This document shows, piece after piece, positions 16,503 to 26,700 of a DNA stretch of 64,000 bases (positions are counted from its first letter, which is position 1; every line of letters starts with the position of its first letter). Below the pieces are notes generated by a model. That model had not been told where the DNA came from. It worked only from the letters and a program-made list of their open reading frames with translations, and did not search any database. This stretch comes from Pseudomonas reactans (GTDB taxonomy: Bacteria > Pseudomonadota > Gammaproteobacteria > Pseudomonadales > Pseudomonadaceae), in contig NZ_JACAPG010000014.1 in the NCBI RefSeq assembly GCF_013385825.1, forward strand, positions 434,001 to 498,000, in the 5' to 3' direction. Position numbers and translations under genes: made by a program.

Positions 16503-19500
16503 TCATTGCGCAGGGCCCCAGCGCTCAAGCGCAGCGGCAATCGCGTGAGGATCAGGCGCGCCCAACAAGGGCTGGATCGCAGCCGGCCATCCCTGGCCGT
16601 TTCGGATGGCGGCGGTCATTGCCGTCAGTTGTTCGGGGCTTTGTTCGGCGGTCCATGCCAGGCTTGCCAGCGCTGCATAGGTGGCGGCCCAGCCGTGTTC
16701 GCGGGCATCGGCCAGGGTGCCGACGGGTTCGCCGTCATTGCCCAGGGCACGGGTCAGGTCATCGGCCATGAGTTTCACCAGTGCCGCGCGCGCCTCAGGA
16801 CCGTCTACATCCGCCACACACAGCAAGCCGATCGCGCCCGCCACGCCCTGGTTCAACCACAGGTAACCCGGCACTTGGCGCAGGTCGCTGGCGTCAATCA
16901 ACACCCGGCGGGCAAGCAGTTCGGCAATATGCGCACGGCGTGCCGAACGCCCGACGCCGGTCGCGGCCACGTCCCAATCCGGCGATTGGGCGAGCAACAG
17001 CTGACCGTGGCTCAAGCGGCTGTCGCCCATGCCGGTCGGCCACTGGCTCACGCCCTCCACCACCGGGCGACTGCCCAGGCGTCGCGCCACACAGGCGCTC
17101 ATCAGGTCCAGGTCTTCGCGCACTTCAACAGCCGTTTGCTGGCGACTGGCATCCGCCTTTGCCTGCACGCTGTAGGCAAAATCCAAGGGCGCCGCGCTGT
17201 GGCCGTTGAAGTCCTGTCCATCAATCTCGACCTGCCATTGCCAGTCGCCCGCCGGCGCGATGGCCTCCACGGCGACGGCGGAACCTGCCGCCAAGGTGGG
17301 CACGTCGGCTGCCAAACCGACCTCGCTGCGTTGCACCGGCGCACGCAGCAGCCGCTCGCTGTCCAGCCCCAGGCGCGGCATAACGCGGCGCGCTTGCAGC
17401 CACACACCGTGCGGCCCCAACCAGAACGCTTCGCCTTCCGACGGCCAGCCGTTGGCGCTGACCGTCCAGTTCAACTCCACAGTGCAGGCGTTCGTCGCAC
17501 ACGGTGCCAGAGGCACCCGCAGGTGCTCGGTCGCCTGTTCGAACGTGACCGGTTGCCCCATCACGCTCACCGCGGTCACCTGCAAGCCTGGCGGCAGCTC
17601 AGCATCCAATTGGCTGGCCAGCACGGCGTCAAGCGTCCACTGGCCCTCAACCTGACGCGCAGCAGAATCCACGCGCAGTTGCACGCGCCCGCCCGCCACC
17701 TGCCAGGCCGTTGCGCCGGGCAGCCAGCGCTGTTCCCAGGCGGCGCGTTCAATACGCTGCTCGGCCACCGATTGGTAGTCGCCCTGCTCCACCAGGTGAT
17801 GGTGCAAAGACACGCCACTGCCCAGCAGACCCAAGGCGCCCAGGGCCAACACGGCGAGCGGCAACGGCTGGCCCACGTCAGCGAAACGGCGGCGCTCGGG
17901 ACCGCGAGGCAACACCAGTGCCGCCACGCCGACCATCACCGCGCAACCCGCGAGTTTCCAGCCTGCCAGGGTGCCGAGATAGGGTAACCAGGGCGCCCAG
18001 CCGGCGAGTTGCGACAACGCCACATGCGCCGGTATCCCCATCGCATAGGCGGGGTAACTGACCAGCCCCAATTCGTGGTTGAGCACCAGGAAAAACGTCA
18101 GCAGCATCGACGTGGCGTACGCGAGCCCCGAGCGGCGAATCAACGCGTGCACCAACACCGTCAGCGCGGCCAGCTCCAGCAGCGGCGGCGCGAACACCAG
18201 CACTTGGTAGACCAGTACAAAGCCCGGCGCCAGGCTGTCGGGCGCAGCGATGGCACTGATCAGCAGGCTGGCAATGCCTGGCACCAGCGCCAAGGCCAGG
18301 GTCGCCAACAGCACACAAGCCGTGCGACCGAACAATCGCAGCCAGGTCGGTGCGGGGGTCGCCTGCAACATCGCCCCGAGGCCTTCGACGTCATCACGCC
18401 GACACACCAAGCCCACCAGCGCCGCGATAAGAAAGGCGATCACCAGGAACAACGCGCTCGACAACAGCGGCAGGGTCAGATCCGCCCGTGGCACCATCGG
18501 CCCGCGCGCATGCCACACGCCGTGGACAAAACCACTGAGCACGCCCATCACCAGCAGCAAGCTGAGCGCCACCCACCAGATCCGCCGTGCAAACAACTGG
18601 CGTACCTGCCAGCGCGCTTCATGCCACAAGGCGTGCGTCCAACGACTGGCCGTCAACGGACCCGGCAATTGCACGTCACGGCTGCGCAGCATCGGCGGTT
18701 CCGCCAGCACCGCACCGCTGCGCCGGCCCATCAGGCCCTGGCGCGTGGTGCGCGCCAACACCACGGCCAGCACCAGCAGCGGCAACACACACCACAACGC
18801 GCGGTTGAGCCAGAACCCCGGCGTCAGCGCCAGCAGCGACTGCGACTTCTGCGCGGCGCTCCAGGTTTCGACCTGGGCCTGGGCAAAGGTAAATAGCGAC
18901 GGGTCCAGGCTGGCCGCCAACAGCGGGTTGATATGCCCGCCCTTGAGTACGACCACCGCAAACATCCACAGCAGCATCAATACCGTCGCCAGGGCAAAGG
19001 GCGCAGCCAGGCCACGGCTGCGCAACGCCAGCAGGTAATACAACGCACCGATCCCCGTACTCACCGGCAACAGCAAGGCGACCCAGGCAAAGGCCAGCGC
19101 CGACCACACCGGCGCACCGATACTTGCCGCGGGTACCCAGCCGAGCCAGCCCAATACCGGGCTGACCAGGAAGCCGACAATCAACGCACTCGCGAGCAAC
19201 CCACCCACCAGCGCCGCGCCGATAAAACGCCCCCACAGCAGCGCCGGCAGCGACAGCGGCAAGGCCAGCAGCACCTCTTCCAACTGCGCCTTGCGGTCGC
19301 GCAGGGCCGGCTGCGCAAACACCCAGGCCCAAGCAAAAAACAGGAAGAACATGCAACCGCACGACATCAGGTAAATCAGGCTCGGCGCATTGCGTACGAT
19401 GTCGCTGGCCCCCATTTTCTGCACGTAATCGGCATTCGTCAGGGACATCAGCAGGTAGCCGGTGAGGCCAAGAAACACCAACAAGGGAATGCCACTGCGC

Positions 19501-19556
19501 AGCCCGGCGCGGACTTCCACCCAGGCTTCACGCAACAGCAAGGCGAAGGTATTCAT
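16503..19556 (-). CDS. ABC-2-type permease fused to a degenerate M1-peptidase-like domain
   Basis: A 1017-residue inner-membrane protein with two sets of membrane helices (residues about 20-290 and 320-590) and a C-terminal soluble region. That region resembles the M1 aminopeptidase domain fused to some ABC permeases, but the zinc site appears lost: the HExxH position reads AELLA and the WLNEGxA motif reads YLWLNQGVA, so all three zinc ligands are replaced while the catalytic Glu position is kept. It overlaps its ATPase partner by four bases. The pair may correspond to the Fet-type ABC genes of enantio-pyochelin loci and could import the ferric chelate or export the free siderophore; the direction cannot be told from sequence. 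Confidence 0.75.
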   Translation of the reverse strand: MNTFALLLREAWVEVRAGLRSGIPLLVFLGLTGYLLMSLTNADYVQKMGASDIVRNAPSLIYLMSCGCMFFLFFAWAWVFAQPALRDRKAQLEEVLLALPLSLPALLWGRFIGAALVGGLLASALIVGFLVSPVLGWLGWVPAASIGAPVWSALAFAWVALLLPVSTGIGALYYLLALRSRGLAAPFALATVLMLLWMFAVVVLKGGHINPLLAASLDPSLFTFAQAQVETWSAAQKSQSLLALTPGFWLNRALWCVLPLLVLAVVLARTTRQGLMGRRSGAVLAEPPMLRSRDVQLPGPLTASRWTHALWHEARWQVRQLFARRIWWVALSLLLVMGVLSGFVHGVWHARGPMVPRADLTLPLLSSALFLVIAFLIAALVGLVCRRDDVEGLGAMLQATPAPTWLRLFGRTACVLLATLALALVPGIASLLISAIAAPDSLAPGFVLVYQVLVFAPPLLELAALTVLVHALIRRSGLAYATSMLLTFFLVLNHELGLVSYPAYAMGIPAHVALSQLAGWAPWLPYLGTLAGWKLAGCAVMVGVAALVLPRGPERRRFADVGQPLPLAVLALGALGLLGSGVSLHHHLVEQGDYQSVAEQRIERAAWEQRWLPGATAWQVAGGRVQLRVDSAARQVEGQWTLDAVLASQLDAELPPGLQVTAVSVMGQPVTFEQATEHLRVPLAPCATNACTVELNWTVSANGWPSEGEAFWLGPHGVWLQARRVMPRLGLDSERLLRAPVQRSEVGLAADVPTLAAGSAVAVEAIAPAGDWQWQVEIDGQDFNGHSAAPLDFAYSVQAKADASRQQTAVEVREDLDLMSACVARRLGSRPVVEGVSQWPTGMGDSRLSHGQLLLAQSPDWDVAATGVGRSARRAHIAELLARRVLIDASDLRQVPGYLWLNQGVAGAIGLLCVADVDGPEARAALVKLMADDLTRALGNDGEPVGTLADAREHGWAATYAALASLAWTAEQSPEQLTAMTAAIRNGQGWPAAIQPLLGAPDPHAIAAALERWGPAQ

Positions 19557-20437
19557 GCGTCCACCGCCTCGCCGGCCTGGGCCAGCGCCAGGTAATAGAT
19601 GTCTTCCAGGCGCGGTACATGGGCGATAAAGCGCGGGTCTGCTGGCCGCTCACCGTGCACGATCACGCGACTGCCTTCGGGGCTGGCCGCCACATGCAAA
19701 GCCGCGGGCAACGTTTCGCCACGGCTGAACGGCGCTTCCCACAAGCGGCCCTGTTCGGCAGCGAGCAAGTCGGCCGGGCGACCTTCGACAATAATCTGCC
19801 CGCCGGCCAACACCGCCAGGCGGCTGCACAGGTTCTCGACGTCTTCGACGATATGGGTCGACAGCAGCACGATGGATTCGGCGGCGACATCCGCCAGCAC
19901 TCGATGAAAACGGTTGCGTTCGGCCGGGTCGAGGCCCGCCGTGGGCTCATCGACGATCACTAAGCGCGGCGAGCCCACCAGTGCCATGGCGATACCGAAC
20001 CGGCGCAACATGCCGCCCGAATAGGTCGCCAACGCACGGTGGGCCGCCTGCTGCAAGTTGACCTTATCCAGCAGGGCCTCGATTTCCTCGCGGCGCTGGC
20101 CGTTGTCGGTACGGCCCTTGAGCCAGGCGAACCGGTCGAGCAAATCCCGCGCACTCACGCCGGGGTATGCGCCCAGTTGCTGCGGCAGGTAACCCAGGCG
20201 GCGACGCAGATGGTCGGGGCCGCGCAGAACGTCCACGCCGTCCAGGTGAATGCTGCCGGCGTCCGGCTGCTGCAAGGTCGCCAGGGTGCGCATCAGGCTG
20301 CTCTTGCCAGCGCCGTTGGGGCCGAGCAAGCCATACATGCCGGGGCCAACACTCAGGTCAACGCCGCGCAGCGCTTCAACGCCGTTGTTGTAGCGCTTGC
20401 GCAGGCCGCGCACTTGTAAACCCGAATCGACAGACAT
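19553..20437 (-). CDS. ABC transporter ATP-binding protein
   Basis: ATPase subunit partner of the following permease. Walker A GPNGAGKSS, signature YSGGMLRRFGIAMAL and Walker B RLVIVDEPTAGLDP are intact, with the H-loop in LLSTHIVEDVENL. The start at MSVDSGLQ (20437) is preferred to an upstream in-frame ATG at 20464, since GGAG lies six bases before it. The length, about 294 residues, suits the DRA/CcmA-like subfamily that pairs with ABC-2 permeases. It is the first gene of the operon ATPase-permease-receptor 2, and its promoter must lie in the 295 bases shared with the NRPS operon. Confidence 0.9.
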   Translation of the reverse strand: MSVDSGLQVRGLRKRYNNGVEALRGVDLSVGPGMYGLLGPNGAGKSSLMRTLATLQQPDAGSIHLDGVDVLRGPDHLRRRLGYLPQQLGAYPGVSARDLLDRFAWLKGRTDNGQRREEIEALLDKVNLQQAAHRALATYSGGMLRRFGIAMALVGSPRLVIVDEPTAGLDPAERNRFHRVLADVAAESIVLLSTHIVEDVENLCSRLAVLAGGQIIVEGRPADLLAAEQGRLWEAPFSRGETLPAALHVAASPEGSRVIVHGERPADPRFIAHVPRLEDIYYLALAQAGEAVDA

Positions 20438-20595
20438 CCGCAACTCCATGAAGAGGCCCTGCAAGAGGGCGGCGAGCGACGGTAGTCAAGGCCGTGGGCC
20501 GGGCTCTACCCGATTCAAGTCATTTTCCAACCGCATCGCGCGGCGTATCGGCGTCATCCCCCGCAGTTGCGCCCGTGCAATCCGCACCGACCAAA

Positions 20596-20627
20596 CGGAT
20601 ACGGGGCAAAAACGATTCGATCCGGGT
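20596..20627 (+). promoter_or_regulatory. PchR-box-like element, copy 2
   Basis: CGGATACGG-N9-GAT-N3-ATC-N-GGGT, identical in pattern and internal spacing to the element at 11186-11217. The distance from its start to the following TAGCATCT is 53 bases here and 55 there. Its orientation is towards the NRPS operon. It is the likely binding site for the AraC regulator at 10177-11166 with bound ferric siderophore. Confidence 0.6.
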
Positions 20628-20638
20628 AGTTACCAAAA

Positions 20639-20653
20639 TGAGAATGACTAGCA
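20639..20653. promoter_or_regulatory. Fur-box-like site upstream of the NRPS operon
   Basis: TGAGAATGACTAGCA matches the Fur 7-1-7 consensus at 11 of 14 positions and lies 80 bases before the first NRPS start codon. Its position after the PchR-box-like element parallels the site at 11231. It may also repress the divergent ABC/receptor operon. Confidence 0.65.
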
Positions 20654-20732
20654 TCTTGCCCCATGCATTTGCCTGCCCCCAGCGCCTGGGCCAACCCCGG
20701 CCCGGGCCCTAGCGATGAGAAGACGTTGAGCC

Positions 20733-23700
20733 ATGGCCACTCCCAGCACCTCAACCGCAACACTGCTGCGCCAATCCCTGTCCGACGCCCTTGGACTGCC
20801 CGCCGACCAGGTGCCCCTGGAGGCCAACCTGATCGAATGGGGGCTGGATTCCGTCACCCTGATCCGCCTCGCCGGCCAATGGCGGCGCCAAGGCCTGGCC
20901 GCGCGTTTCGCCGACCTGGTGGCGGACCCGCGCCTGTGTGCCTGGTTGGCCCTGCTTGATACGGCACCCACGGCCGCCGCGCCGGTCAGCACCTCTACCG
21001 ATGACGGCTTGCCATTCGAACTGGCGCCGATGCAGCACGCCTATTGGATCGGTCGCGCCCCTGGCCAAGCGCTGGGTGGCGTGGCCGCACACTTCTATAA
21101 CGAGTTCGATGGCCACGACGTTGACCCGATACGGTTGGAAGCCGCCGTGCGTGCCCTGCTCGCGCGGCACCCGATGTTGCGGGCGCAATTTCTCGATGAC
21201 GGCCGCCAGCAGGTCCTCGCGCACAGCCCGTGGCCGGGGCTCACGGTGCATGACCTGCGCCAGGCCAGCGCCGAACAGGTGCAACAACGGCTGGCAGCCT
21301 TGCGCGCCGAGCTGTCCCATCGCACGTTGGCCGTGGAGCAAGGCCAGGTGCTGGATATCCAGCTGTCGTTGTTGCCCGACGGCACCCGCCTGCACCTGAA
21401 CCTCGACATGCTCGCCGCCGATGCCTTGAGCCTGCGCACCCTGCTCGGCGACCTGGTGCTGTTGTACCGCCAACATCCCCTGCCCGCGCTGGACTACACC
21501 TTTGCCCGCTACCTGGCTGACCTGCGCCAGGAACAGGCCAGCACCGAGCAGCGGGATCGTCACCAACGGGCGCGCGACTACTGGTTGCAGCGCCTCAATC
21601 AATTGCCCGGTGCGCCGAGCCTGCCGATCAAGCCCCAGGGCGATGACCGCCAGGTCTGCCGCCGTCACCATTGGCTGCCGCCGTCGGAACGCCAGGCATT
21701 CGAACGCCGTGCGCGGGAGCACGGGCTCACGCCGGCTATGGCGTTGGCGGCGGTGTTCAGTGAAGCGCTCGGCGCCTGGTGCGATACCCCTGAGTTGCTG
21801 CTCAACCTGCCGCTGTTCAATCGCGCACCGCTGCACGCCGATGTCGAACGCCTGGTGGGGGATTTCACCTCGTCGATCCTGCTGGCCTGGGACGGCCGGG
21901 TCGCCGGCACCTTTGCCGCACGCGCCACCGCCCTGCAACGCCGCTTCCACAACGATGTCGCGCACAGTGCGTTTTCCGGCCTGGAGGTGTTGCGCGAACT
22001 GTCCCGCCAACGCGGTGAACAAGTGCTGGCTCCCGTTGTATACACCAGCGCACTGGGCCTGGGTGAGCTGTTCGCCGAGGGTGTACAGGCCAGTTTCGGC
22101 CAGCCGGCGTGGATCATTTCCCAAGGCCCGCAGGTGTGGCTCGATGCGCAAGTCACCGAGCTGGACGGCGGCATCCTGGTCAACCTCGATGCACGTGAAG
22201 GGCTGTTCGCCGACGGCGTGCTGGATGGCATGTTCAAGGCCTATACCGACCTGTTGCAACGCCTGTGTTTTGACCCGGACGCCTGGCATCAGGCGCCGTC
22301 TGCGCTGATCCCCGCCGAGCAACTGGCCCTGCGCCAAACCGTGCAAGGCCAGCCTGCTGCCCTGCCCGTCAAGCGCCTGCATGAGGCTTTTTTTTCCCAG
22401 GCACGCCTGACGCCCACCTTGCCCGCGCTGCTGCAGGGCCACCCTCCCGTCATCAGCTATGGCGAGCTGGCCGAGCGGGCCCTGCAAGTTGCAGCGTACC
22501 TGGAAGACCAAGGTATCCAGCGCGGCGATGTGGTGGCGCTGCAACTGCCCAAGGGCCCCGAGCAAGTCATCGCGGTGCTGGGCATCCTCGCCTGCAGCGC
22601 CACATACCTGCCCATCGGCATCGACCAGCCCGACGCCCGCTGCCAGAAAATCTGCGAAAGCTCAGGTGCACGGTTGCTGCTCAAGGCCCTGCCACCTGCG
22701 GGCCCCGCGCTGGACGCGCCCCGGCCCGGCGCGGTCAGCGACCTGGCCTACATCCTCTACACCTCCGGTTCCACTGGCGAACCCAAGGGCGTGGAAATCA
22801 GCCACCTGGCCGCCGCCAACACCGTGGACGACCTGCAACGACGCCTCCAACTGACCGCCGATGACCGCATCCTCGCGCTCTCTGCGCTGGAGTTCGACTT
22901 GTCGGTGTTCGACCTGTTTGCTGCGCTGTCCACCGGCGCGGCGGTGATTGGCATCGAGCCCGAAGCGCAACGCGATGCCGAGCGCTGGCGTGAATTGGCC
23001 TTGCAGCACCGCGCCAGTGTGCTCAACTGCGTGCCGGCGTTGCTGGACATGTTGCTCGGTTGCGCCCCGGCCGACGCCCGCCTGCCGCTGCGTGCGGTGT
23101 TGCTCGGCGGTGACAAAGTCGCCCCGGACCTGGCGCCACGGTTGTGGGCCCAGGCGCCGGGCTGTCGCTTCATGGCCTTGGGCGGCGCTACCGAAGCGGC
23201 GATCCACTCGACGCTGTTCGAAGCCCTCCCCGGCCAGCCATTGGCTTGGCACTGCCTGCCCTACGGCAAACCGCTGGACAACGTCAGCCTGCGCATCGTC
23301 GACCACCAGGGCCATGACTGCCCGGACTGGGTGGCCGGGGAGCTGTGGATCGGCGGCGCCGGGGTAGCCGAAGGTTATCGCGGCGACCGTGTGCGCAGCG
23401 CCGAGCGTTTCGTCGACTATCAAGGCCTGCGCTGGTACCGCACCGGCGACCGAGCGCGCTACCACCCCGACGGCACTGTGGAGTTCCTCGGGCGTAGCGA
23501 CTTTCAGCTCAAGCTGCATGGCTACCGCATCGAGGCCGGCGAAGTCGAGCAGGCGCTGCTGGCCTGCCCAGGCGTGGAGCACGCGGTCGTGTTGCTGGCC
23601 GGCCAGCAATTGGCGGCGGTGGTCCGTCTGGCGCACGGCGCCGTGCAACCTGTGCAGATCGACCTGCCGGGCCTGGCCGAGCGCCTGCCGGCGTATATGA

Positions 23701-26700
23701 TTCCCTCGCTGATTCTCGGCTGCGCGCAGTTGCCCTTGACCGGCAACGGCAAGGTCGACCGCAAAGCCTTGCACGCGTGGCTCGCCCAGCATAGCCCTGT
23801 GCAGCAGGCCAACCTGACGGCGCCCTGCGGCGTTATCGAACAACAGGTGGCCCGCGCCTGGCAGCAGTTGCTTGGCTGTGGTGAGGTGTACCGCGAACAC
23901 AGCTTCTTTGCCCTGGGCGGCGACTCCCTGAGCGCCACCCGCCTGGTGCGCCTGCTTGCCGAACAAGGGCTGGGCGGTGCACGCATCGCCCAGGTGTTTG
24001 CCAAGCCGGTGTTGGCGCAGTTCTGTGTCGACCTGCATCAACAGGCACAGGCCGAACCCGCACGCACCGTCGTTGCAGACCTGGCGCAACGCCACGCGCC
24101 CTTCCCTATGACTGAGGTGCAGCAGGCCTATTGGCTGGGCCGCGACCCCAGCCTGGTGCTGGGGGGCGTGAGTTGCCACTTCTACCGTGAATACGACGTC
24201 GAGGACCTTGACCTGCCGCGCCTGCAACACGCCTTGCAGCGCCTGATCGAACGCCACGAAATGCTGCGCGCTGTGTTCGACCAGAATGGCCAGGCGCGCA
24301 TTCTGCAACAAGTGCCGGACTTCGTGATCGGCCAGGGCCACGCCAGCCTGGAAGACCTGCGTGAACACTGTGCCCATCGCGTGTTCGCCCCTCACCAATG
24401 GCCGCTGTTCGATGTGCAAACAGTGACCCACGGCCGGCACACACGCCTGGCGATCAGCCTGGACAATTTGATCCTCGATGCGCTGAGCATCCTGCGTTTC
24501 TACGCCGAACTCGATGCGTTGTACCGCGAGCCCGACATGGCGCTGGCCCCGTGGGACCTGTCGTTCCGCGATTACCAATTGCAGTGCGCCCCGACACCTG
24601 AAGAGCTGCACGCCGCGCAGCGCTTCTGGCAGGAACACCTGCCCGAATTGCCGCCCCATCCGCAGCTGCCGCTGGCCGCCGACCCCGCCAGCCTGGGCCG
24701 ACCACGCTTTGAACGCCTGCAAGGGCAGATCGATGCGAGCGCCTGGCAAGCGATCCTGGCCAAGGCCCAGCAACAGGGGCTGACCGCCTCGGCGGTATTG
24801 CTCTGCGCTTTTGCCGAAACCCTCGGCCGCTGGAGCGCACGCCCGGACCTGAGCCTCAACCTCACGCTGTTCGATCGCCGCCCCGTCCACCCTCAGATCG
24901 ACCAGGTCATGGGCGACTTCACATCGCTGACCCTGCTCGGGTATGTGCCCGTGGCGGGTGAGCGTTGGATTGACCGTGCGCGGCGTACGCAACAATCCCT
25001 GGGCGAGGCGTTGGAGCATCGCTGCGTGGGTTCGGTCAGCCTGCTGCGCCAGCTGGCCCGGGGCAATGGCGAGCAACAGGTGAGCATGCCGGTGGTGTTC
25101 ACCAGCGCCCTGGGCGTGCCGGATGGCACGGCGGCGCCGGTGGACGGCCCGTTTGCCCACCAGGTGTTCGGCCTGACACAAACCCCGCAAGTGTGGCTCG
25201 ACCACCAGGTCGTCGAAGCCAACGGTGGCATTGCCCTTAACTGGGACCGTGTGGTCGGCCTGTTTCCCGAAGGTCTGGTTGAAGCGATGTTCGATGCTTA
25301 CCTGCTGAGCCTCAACTGGTTGGCCGAGCACGCCTGGGACAGCGCGCCACCCGACCTGCTGCCCCAGGCCCAAGCGCAACGGCGCGCTCAACTCAACGCC
25401 CCGGTCGACTGCGTGCCGGGCGACCCGACGCTGCACCAGGGCTTCTTTGAACAGGCGCGTCAGACGCCACAGCGCCCGGCCCTGTTATGGGGTGAACACG
25501 GCACGCTTAAGTACGGCGAACTGGCCGAACGCGCGCTGCGTATCGCCCACAGTCTGATGGACGCAGGTGTCGCACCCGGCGACCTGGTGGCCGTGTCCCT
25601 GGCCAAGGGGCCGCAGCAGGTCGCCTGTGTGCTGGGCATTCTGGCGGCCGGCGCCGCCTATCTGCCGGGGGGTGTCGATCAGCCATTGCAGCGCTGCCAG
25701 CGCATCCTGCAACAGGCCGGCGTGACCCTGATGCTCGCCGAGCACGACCCGCGACTGCCCGGTGTCAAACACCTCAAGCCCTCCACCGCGTTGAAGGCCG
25801 AACCGCTGGCAGCGCCACGGCCTGTCGCGGCGGATGAACTGGCGTATGTGATCTACACCTCCGGCTCCACCGGCCAGCCCAAGGGCGTGGAAATCACCCA
25901 CCGCGCAGCGATGAATACCGTGGCCGAGATCAACCGCTGTTATGGCGTCCAAGCCAGCGACCGGGGCCTGGCACTGTCGGCGCTGGACTTCGACTTGTCG
26001 GTGTATGACCTGTTCGGCCTGCTCTCGGTGGGCGCCGCGGTGGTGCTGATCGACGAAGACCAGCGCCGCGATGCCCGCGCCTGGCTCAAGGCATTGCAAC
26101 AGCACCGCGTGACCCTGTGGAACAGCGTGCCGGCGCTGCTCGACATGCTGCTGGAAGCCAACTTACAAGACCGCCAGCCTCTGGACCTGAGGGTCGCACT
26201 GCTGTCCGGCGACTGGATCGGCCTTGATCTGCCGCAACGCCTGCAAGAGCAGGCCCCCGGTTGCCGTTTTATCGCCCTCGGCGGCGCGACCGAAGCGGCA
26301 ATCTGGTCGAATCACTTTGAAGTACGCCAGGCAATGCCGGGCTGGCGTTCGATCCCCTACGGCGTGCCGCTGGCCAACCAGGCCTACCGGGTGGTCGATG
26401 CGCTGGGCCGTGACTGCCCGGACTGGGTCACGGGGGAACTGTGGATCGGCGGTGCCGGCGTCGCGCGCGGTTATCGCCACGCCCCGCAGTTGAATGCCGA
26501 GCGCTTTGTCGATGGCTGGTACCGCACCGGAGACCTTGGCCGCTACCACCCCGATGGCCTGCTGGAGTTTCTCGGGCGCGCCGACAGCCAAGTGAAGATC
26601 CGTGGCCATCGCATCGAACTGGGCGAAATCGAAGCCGCCCTGGCGCGTCACCCCTGTGTGAACAGCGCCGTGGCGCTGGTCGCCGACCACCGACTGATGG

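Noticed and set aside
20543..20551. Minus-strand CCGATACGC, similar to the PchR-box start, for the divergent ABC/receptor operon
   Set aside because: The following ATC-GGGT part is about 12 bases too far away compared with the two good copies, and GAT is misplaced.
22662..25436. 924-residue minus-strand frame
   Set aside because: Antisense to NRPS 1, no start signal and shadow-like composition.
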